A stretch of DNA of 64,000 nucleotides from Dactylellina haptotyla (Eukaryota; Ascomycota; Orbiliomycetes; Orbiliales; Orbiliaceae). The notes under the pieces were generated by a model. That model made no database searches and had not been told where the DNA came from. It saw nothing but the letters and a program-made list of their open reading frames with translations. This document shows positions 57,479-64,000 of the stretch, in pieces (positions within the stretch are counted from its first letter, which is position 1; each line of letters begins with the position of its first letter). The position numbers and the translations under genes are program-made. The DNA lies in assembly GCA_031310005.1 (NCBI GenBank), contig CM062382.1, positions 2,294,001 through 2,358,000 of the forward strand, in the 5' to 3' direction.

Positions 57479-58847
57479 ATGGCCGGCACGATCGATATGA
57501 AGCCGTACAAGACCAACAGGGGTTACTTCGACGTTGAGAAGCATGTGGTCCCGGCGTTTCCTATTCGAGAGCATCCCAAGGGTACCTGGAACGACGGCGA
57601 GAGATTAGAGCTTGTTGTCAACCACTACAAGCCAGTTAACAATCCGAATCCAAAGGCTGGCGATGTTACAATATTGTTCGCACACGCTAATGGATTCCAC
57701 AAGGTACGGTTTCTCTATACTTATTCTTAGGTTTTGAAGATGGTATTAATGTGAGACTGCTGTTGTCAGGAATTATATGAGCCGTTCTTTGAGCTTCTAG
57801 TCAAAGACTATGAACAAAAAGGCGCAAAGATTCGAGGGATCTGGGCTGCGGACTTTCACAGTCAAGGAGATTCTGGAGTTATCAACGAGGCTAAACTCGG
57901 TGGAGACAGTATGCTCGTCCTCAACATATAGCGAGCGTTAGTGAGATGGAATACTGATACGAAAAAACGACATCTAGTTAGTTGGTTCGACCACTCTCGT
58001 GATCTGCTCTCTTTGATCATGCATTTCCCCAAAGACATCGTCCGCCCCATCGCCGCAGTGGGTCACTCTATGGGTGCCACCCAACTCTTCCGCCTGTCAA
58101 TCATGCACCCGACTCTATTTGCATGTCTCATCGGCATCGACCCAACCATCTCTCCTGGCTCCGCCTTTCCCCTCCACGCAAACCCTGTAACCGCTTCTGC
58201 CAAACGGCGTGACATCTGGCCCTCTCATGAAGCTGCTGTCAAGTTCTTCAAATCTCGGCCCTTCTACCAGGTCTGGGACCCAGAAGTCCTCGACATCCAT
58301 ATGAAATACGCCCTGCGCAAGGTCCCCACATTGATCTACCCGGACGTCTCTAAAGCCGAAGGAGGGGAGAACGCTGTGACCCTAACAACCACAAAACACC
58401 AAGAAGTGTTCACCTTCTGGAGAACGAGTATACAAGATCGGCTGGATCCAAAGCAGATGTTCCGACTCTACGGAGAGCTCACCACTCCCGTCTGTTATAT
58501 TCAAGGCGAGACGAGCGTAATCAATTTCGACAACAGCAACGAGATAAAGATGCAGGTCACACCGAAGCCCTGCGAGATGCACATAATTCCTGACTGTGGG
58601 CATTTAGTCCCACAAGAGAAACCGAGAGAGTCTGGTGAGTTGATGGTATAAGTTCCCGTCATGCGCTGTTCGGTTGGCTAATATAATTATGATTTTTACG
58701 TTTCTAGCTGAACTCGCGGCGGATTACCTCTATCGCAGGATTAAGATCTGGGGTAAGCAGACCGAAGAACATATTGAGAACTGGCCGGCGACGAGAACGA
58801 TCAGTCCTCAATTCTTTGAGGCCAGACCAAGGGAGGCGAAAATATAA
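57479..58847 (+). CDS. Alpha/beta hydrolase, Akt2/Aft2-like, with PTS1-like C-terminus
   Basis: Exons 57479-57703, 57770-57908, 57978-58634 and 58708-58847 give 386 residues. The fold is shown by the oxyanion region TILFAHANGFHKELYEPFFE (formed at the first splice), SWFDHSRDLL, the nucleophile elbow VGHSMGATQ (Ser in GHSMG) and a late His in PDCGHLVPQEKP. This layout matches fungal hydrolases related to Akt2/Aft2 of Alternaria toxin clusters and to yeast peroxisomal lipase Lpx1. No toxin-cluster genes are adjacent, so a general lipid or ester role is as likely. The last residues are REAKI; AKI is a weak PTS1-like tripeptide, consistent with peroxisomal location in that family. Substrate unknown. 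Confidence 0.88.
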
Positions 58848-61414
58848 ATATACAGTCAATATATACACGCTATCATCATAGATCTAGAAAACGGAGGTAG
58901 ATTCTCGTTCTTTTTTACGTTATCATTATATTCTCTCTCTTTCTGTCTTTCTTTGTCGTTCGGGATCACATTGCATGCATTGTTCACCTTTTATAAGTTC
59001 ATAGAAAACTAAAGTGGAGCGAAAAGACGAGGAGGCTGGCGATACATTTGTTTCAACTTTCTATTCCTGTTTTATATTTCTATTTCATTCTCAGGCGCAA
59101 TTACTAAAAAGAGGAAGAGCCCGGGGCAATATCATAAAGGGGAAACGGTGTATAATATCATGTGACTATCGCGGAGCGGACCCTCGAGGGCCCCTAAGTC
59201 CCCAGTAAGATAGAAATGAAACGAGCGATATGTGATATTGATACGAGCTCCACAAGCTAAGCTTATTCTTCCAATGTGATAACGATGAAACGGACACGAG
59301 CACTGCCTCGATCGCGAGCTAGCCTGCTAGCTAGGCCGGAAGCACGGCGGAACACAGTTTATCTAGGGTTTAGTTGGCTTCCTTCAAGTTTGGCCGTTGT
59401 GCCGCATTTATCCACGCATGGTCAAGGGAGAACCTTGAGGTATTAATTTAAACAGATCGCGCATGCCCTCTCTCGGGTGAAAAGATAATAATTGATTTGA
59501 TGATCAATAACAAACAGGGTTTCAGGGTCCTCGGAGTTGCTAGTTGACCAGTGCACGATTAAATTGGTTCCTACTTCGGACGAACGAACGCTTTGATGCT
59601 CTTTGTTCTGTTTGAACTTTAAAGACCCTTCTTCAGACTTTGCTTCCTTGAAGTGTTTCGATTTCATAGCGTCTTCCCGTGCGCCAAGCTCTTTGGCTAC
59701 GTTCACGTTTACATGTGTAAAGGAAACAAGAACCCCACAGTGTTTGTGCGCACCAGGGAGAGATTGTCGAAGCCAGCCGAACGAGATAAATTCGCGATCC
59801 GAAACACGTTTAGGGGGCTAAGCGTGATTTCGCGGGGTGGATCTGCAAAAACCACCACCCCTTTCTGATGGGGGGAAAGCACTCAACGAGATGCGATGCG
59901 CATCGCTACACAAAGAAAACATACATGGCTGGGAGCGCACGTCCGTCCGCTCTCGTTTCTACCTGACGGGAAATTCCAATGTGGGGGAACAATCGCACGA
60001 AAGAAGAAGCTGGGAAGTGTCAGGAGCCGTCAACCTGGATGTCTTTATCATTACCGATGTGCAGGACCTGTTTCTGGCGTGCAGATGCGTATCCAGTGCA
60101 GTGGCAAGAGTGACTTGAAATAATCCGCGGAACGGGATCTTTCACTTGATGAAGTCATTGGATTGAGGGAGCAGGAGGCAAAGGAAATTAAATGAATCAA
60201 TGGCGTAAAGACGGCTGCTACCAAATCAGGACAGTTTTCTTTTAATACTTACTCTAATATTTTAACTGTAAACTCGTGAATTCGGAGTTTTAGAGGAGCT
60301 CGAGGCACGTCTAGAAGCGTTTCTTCGTTAGAACACACTTCCACAGAACAAGTTAGACAGACGTCTAGATCGATCTACATTCATGCAATGCAGTATTTTA
60401 AAAAGCACAATAGTGGAACCGGAAGCGTAGCGTCTTTTTTTAGTTCAAAAATATAATCTTTTATTTTGTTTGTTCAAATCCCCCCTCCTGCATCTGCTCA
60501 TCTTTTGATGCGCATATTTTGAGATGCATTTTGGTGAATTTTTTCTGGGAGTTTGAGGTTGTATTTGTCGATTGGGTTAATCTTCCCCCCCTTCTCTCCT
60601 GGGGGAATTTCACCACAAAGATTGTAGAACTAAGCTATCTACAAAAAAAAAGTAAACATCTAATATTACACTTGAGAGAAGGAGAGTAAATGAAAACCGA
60701 GAACAAAAAAGGCGTAAATGGGGTCGCAAGGCGCACGCAACAAGCGGAGTAGGTAAAGCACCTTTTGAAAAGAATTAAGCCAAATGCATCAAGTATGCAT
60801 GGGGTACTAAGGAGGAAAAAAGACAAAAAAGCATACGGCCTCACCAATATCGTACAGTCTGAAAGAGTAAATCAAAAAAAAGAAGAAAACACCAATAAGA
60901 ACAAGTTGAAGAAAAATGCACCAATCCGGATTCGATAAACGGAAGTAAGAGTTCTATCAGGTATCGAATAGAAAAAAAAGGAAAGGAAAAGGGAAGTGGA
61001 TAAAAAAAAGGTGGCAACTCCCAAAAATGCAGAATGTAATAAGATAGACGTAAGGAAATTAAAATAAAATAGATTTGGGTGAGATCTCGATCTTAGATGG
61101 AAATGGCGTGGAGAAGTGGAGGCGGCTATCAAAGTGCGGATAAGGTAATTGGGAGTGTACCATGGAAAGAGTTTGCCAGAAGTCCGTCATTAGAAGGATG
61201 AAATATAAACTGCGAGTCAGGCTCGGGAAACCTGGCTGTTAAAGTTGATAGAAAAGTTCCGAAATAAAGAGGAAGGCATGCGATTGAAGCAAAGGAGATT
61301 CGTGACTCTCGTGGGTTCAGAGCGCTGCGGAAAGAGGAACAGAAAAACGAGATTAAATGAGCTGGAAAAATAGAAACTCGCTAATAAGACGGACGATGAA
61401 AGTGACTATGAAAA
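58848..61414. other. Long gene-poor region between convergent genes
   Basis: About 2.57 kb with no supported gene. AT-rich, with a GCTAG inverted-repeat cluster near 59318-59338, and runs of T/C (60420-60600) and A/G (60640-61080) on the plus strand. ORFs (for example 59443-59706 minus) lack ATG starts or recognisable motifs. Confidence 0.5.
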
Positions 61415-63463
61415 TCATAGGGCTTGGAGGGACGAAAGCCTGGATCGAAGATTGCTGACGTGTTCTGAAGACTGTTCGGTTTCGGTTCGAAGTTCAGACG
61501 ATTCGAGTAATGTCATGTTAAGACGAGATTCGAGGTCTTCCATTTCGATATCCGTGTTCGTAATAGCCTTCTCGAGTTGCTCGACACGGTGCTGAAGAAC
61601 GTAAATTCGTGTATCCTTCCCAGTACCGTCTCGTGTGATTTTTGGTTGTTTAGCGGCAACAACGGCAGAGTTGGGCTGGGAATCCATGGCGGCTTGCTCG
61701 TCGATACGTCGGAGGTGGCTGGCCCGTCCTTCTTTTAGGTCCTTGGTCTCTTGCTCGCGATCCTGAACAGCTTCTTCGAGATCCTGCTGGGCGTCGCCGA
61801 TCTTCTCCTCCATTGATTTGAGCATGTTGCAGAAAGCATTGATCTTGGTGCTAGCCATGAGACGGTCTTGCTCTCCCTTCTCAATGGCATCAACCAATCG
61901 CTTCCGTAGCATAGAGTTGTTGACGAAACGTGACCTCAAATCGGAAGCGAGTTGCTCAACATCAGAGTCTCCTTCGGTGTGAGCTAGGAGCTCCTTGCAA
62001 GACTCTTGAAGTTCCTCGATATCACGGGCCAGGTTCTCCTGGTCTCCGAGGATATATCTAAGTTCTTCTAACTCCTGCTCAGAGCGATCCAAGTCCAGCC
62101 TGAGGGATGCAAGGTTGCGTTCGCAGACGTACTTAGAATCGATGGCATTCTCGGCTCGGTGTTGAAGTCGGTTAACTTGGCTTCGGAAATTGGCGTTCTC
62201 TTTGTTCTTGCGCATCTTGCGGTAACTGGGGCGAAGAGCACGATCTCTTTCCCATTCGAGTGTTCGGATGCGGTGAAGTGCCTTCTTGCCTTCCAAGTCG
62301 TTTCTCATGCGAAGATTGCGCAGACCCTTCTGTAAAGCATCTCGCTGAAGCTCAATATCCTTGATTCTTTCCATTAGGGATTCTTTCGTAAATGTGGCAG
62401 AGAGAGGGGTGCTTGGCTGAGAGAGCGGTTGCTGGGATAGTGCAGGTTGGGTTTGAAGCTTCTGAGATTCTGCGAGAGAGGAATATTTCTCTCGTAGGTC
62501 ATCAATCTCTTGTTGCATCTTAGTAGCCTCGTAAGGGTTTTTCTGGGACTCTGCAAGTTCGGCTTCCAGACCCTCGACTCTGGCTCTGAGCTGTGGTACA
62601 ATCTCATCGCGAAGGTTGTCGCGTTCGTTCCTGTAACCTTGCAACTCATCCCTAATAGCTTTGACAAGATCTTCAAAGTTAGCCTTGAGGTTTCGTTCCT
62701 CAGAGAGCTTTCGTCGAGCGTCTTCAAGGGCGATTTCCAAGTCTCGTACTCTGCCGGGTGAAGGGGATCTCAGCGAGTTAATGTCGCCTCGGGATACCCT
62801 CTCCTGTAGTTCACGGACTTGTTGTTCGACACCTTTCCGTCGCTGGCGTTCGTCTTGGATTTTTTGTGTTAGTTCTAGGCGGATCTGTGCCTGAGCCTGT
62901 TGGCCTTTGCGAACGACACGATCAAAGTTGAGTTGTTCTTTGGATGGAATGTCAGAATCGTAACCAGAGCCAGTTCCCGCATCGGAAAAGTAGTCGCTCG
63001 TCCGCTTACCCGCAGCAGGACTCAACCTTCCCTGCGAATCCGCGGAGGTCTGTAGTGTTTCTACCAGGTCCTCCAATTCCAATTCTCTTCGTATCGAAGC
63101 AGCAAGGTCCGCTGAGATGACTCGCAACTCCTCCTCCAGAGTTTCTTCCATCGTCATGGGTGTCCTTGGTGGCAACGAAATGCCCGAGTCCGTCCTCTTG
63201 GGGTGCGACGACTGGGAGTTAGCCAGCGTCACGTCAATGTTGGTGGGTATTTTCGACATTCGTTGTTCGGCGAGCGAAATCTGTTTTTCGTCTGTCGGGG
63301 AGACATCTTGGGGATTCGACGAGCCCCATCCGAAAAAACTTGAGAATCCGGTCTTTGACCTGGCGGGAGTTCGTGGTACGAATGATGATTCTGAGTTTGT
63401 CGAATTGCTTCTGTTTAGTGATGTGTTTATAGCCGGCGGCTGGTGTGCTATCACCGCTGGCAT
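61415..63463 (-). CDS. Fungal coiled-coil protein, UsoA/Uds1-like
   Basis: Single exon giving 682 residues from ATG 63463. The start is supported by a typical N-terminus: low-complexity NRSNSTNSESSFVPRTPARS, then SGF-like SKTGFSSFFGWGSS. Next comes a conserved helix (EEELRVISADLAASIRRELE, then LEDLVETLQ), a KRTSDYFSDAGTGSGYDSD acidic segment, and from about residue 180 long heptad coiled coils (QLNFDRVVRKGQQAQAQIRL onward), almost to the C-terminus. Such proteins are annotated in Pezizomycotina as UsoA-like or Uds1-family coiled-coil proteins, of poorly known role (transport or septation suggested). The frame stays open upstream to about 63904 (147 more codons, Ser/Pro/His-rich) with an AG acceptor-like site there, so an upstream exon and longer N-terminus are possible. 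I am less sure of the family name than of the gene. Confidence 0.8.
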   Translation of the reverse strand: MPAVIAHQPPAINTSLNRSNSTNSESSFVPRTPARSKTGFSSFFGWGSSNPQDVSPTDEKQISLAEQRMSKIPTNIDVTLANSQSSHPKRTDSGISLPPRTPMTMEETLEEELRVISADLAASIRRELELEDLVETLQTSADSQGRLSPAAGKRTSDYFSDAGTGSGYDSDIPSKEQLNFDRVVRKGQQAQAQIRLELTQKIQDERQRRKGVEQQVRELQERVSRGDINSLRSPSPGRVRDLEIALEDARRKLSEERNLKANFEDLVKAIRDELQGYRNERDNLRDEIVPQLRARVEGLEAELAESQKNPYEATKMQQEIDDLREKYSSLAESQKLQTQPALSQQPLSQPSTPLSATFTKESLMERIKDIELQRDALQKGLRNLRMRNDLEGKKALHRIRTLEWERDRALRPSYRKMRKNKENANFRSQVNRLQHRAENAIDSKYVCERNLASLRLDLDRSEQELEELRYILGDQENLARDIEELQESCKELLAHTEGDSDVEQLASDLRSRFVNNSMLRKRLVDAIEKGEQDRLMASTKINAFCNMLKSMEEKIGDAQQDLEEAVQDREQETKDLKEGRASHLRRIDEQAAMDSQPNSAVVAAKQPKITRDGTGKDTRIYVLQHRVEQLEKAITNTDIEMEDLESRLNMTLLESSELRTETEQSSEHVSNLRSRLSSLQAL

Positions 63464-64000
63464 GGTGAATGTCCTGGAGAGTCTGTCGAGGAAAGGAGTT
63501 TGGTCGATAAGACTCGAGATGGAAGGATAGGCCCGGGTGTGGGAGACGGGGCGAATGGTATGACTATTATTTCCTATCGCATCAGGTGTCGACACTGAAG
63601 CCTTTCGCGTTTCAGATTTGACGTGGGAGCCGACGTCAATTTCGGCACTCGATTGATTTTGATGTAGCGGATGGCGGCGCGGGGAAGAAGGCCTGGAGGC
63701 ATGCAGGGGCGCACTGAACAGGTCTATGCTCCAGCGAGGGTTGGAAGTCCTGCGGGATTCTTGTTGGTTAGCTGTTGCTGTTGCTTGGTGCTGTTGGACG
63801 TGCTCGAATTGTTCCGACGGAAACGTCAAGAAAATGTGGTAATATGTTTGACTGCCATGCAACCAACGTCGCACCGGAAACACAGAATGTCTTGTTTTAA
63901 ACACCTGCCCGGTTTTATGTATTCTTTTATAGGGAAGTGGATTTTAAAATATATATAATAGGATGCGAGTGCCAGGCAGGTGCCGGCTGCCGCTATCCCA
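63464..64000. other. Upstream region of coiled-coil gene, possible N-terminal extension
   Basis: Open in the coiled-coil gene frame to about 63904 but without an in-frame ATG. It is either 5' leader or part of a longer first coding exon whose beginning lies beyond the window. Confidence 0.4.

Noticed and set aside
59443-59706. Minus-strand ORF of 87 codons in the gene-free gap
   Set aside because: No family motif, no splice context and no similar reading upstream; treated as chance.

Overview
The window is nuclear DNA of a filamentous ascomycete (Pezizomycotina). The evidence is genes split by short introns (about 50-110 nt) with GT-AG ends and CTAAC-like branch points, fungus-restricted families (Trs65, an IML2-like TPR protein, a UsoA/Uds1-like coiled-coil protein, an AA9 monooxygenase with a CBM1 module), CT-rich leaders before strongly expressed genes, and a NACHT-associated ankyrin architecture. 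The high intron number in PGK, RLI1 and the IML2-like gene would fit an early-diverging class such as Orbiliomycetes or Pezizomycetes, but that placement is inference. I see no rRNA, tRNA, CRISPR, retroelement or DNA transposon.

Left third (1-23 kb): 3' end of a repeat-bearing cell-surface protein (+); S-adenosylmethionine synthetase (+); Mpv17/PMP22 membrane protein (-); TRAPPII subunit Trs65 (-), divergent from splicing factor Prp40 (+); ribosome recycling ATPase Rli1/ABCE1 (+); a 1190-residue secreted protein with a Q/N/P/S-rich tail (+); and a 131-residue secreted beta/gamma-crystallin-like protein with a Kex2 site (+).

Middle (23-43 kb): a 1168-residue ankyrin protein (-) with the region that normally follows a NACHT domain, but no NACHT; nitronate monooxygenase (+); Hst3/Hst4-type sirtuin (-); GPN3 GTPase (-); an unrecognised 137-residue protein (+); AA9 LPMO-CBM1 (+); and the chromatin remodeller Chd1 (-, eight exons).

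Right third (45-64 kb): X-family DNA polymerase with BRCT (+); AhpC/TSA-type thioredoxin-fold protein (-); phosphoglycerate kinase (+, eight exons); proteasome subunit Sem1 (-); IML2-like TPR protein (+, thirteen exons); alpha/beta hydrolase of the Akt2/Aft2 type ending in a PTS1-like tripeptide (+); and a coiled-coil UsoA/Uds1-like protein (-).

Most genes are ordinary housekeeping functions in independent transcription units. The less ordinary content is the secreted or surface set, the NACHT-less ankyrin protein with an arginine-rich presequence-like N-terminus, and several tiny coding exons (12, 12, 18 and 21 nt). Exon joins were derived by hand from reading frame, splice consensus and family conservation, and the summed lengths are divisible by three in each complete gene. 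No candidate for a wholly new multi-gene system stood out.
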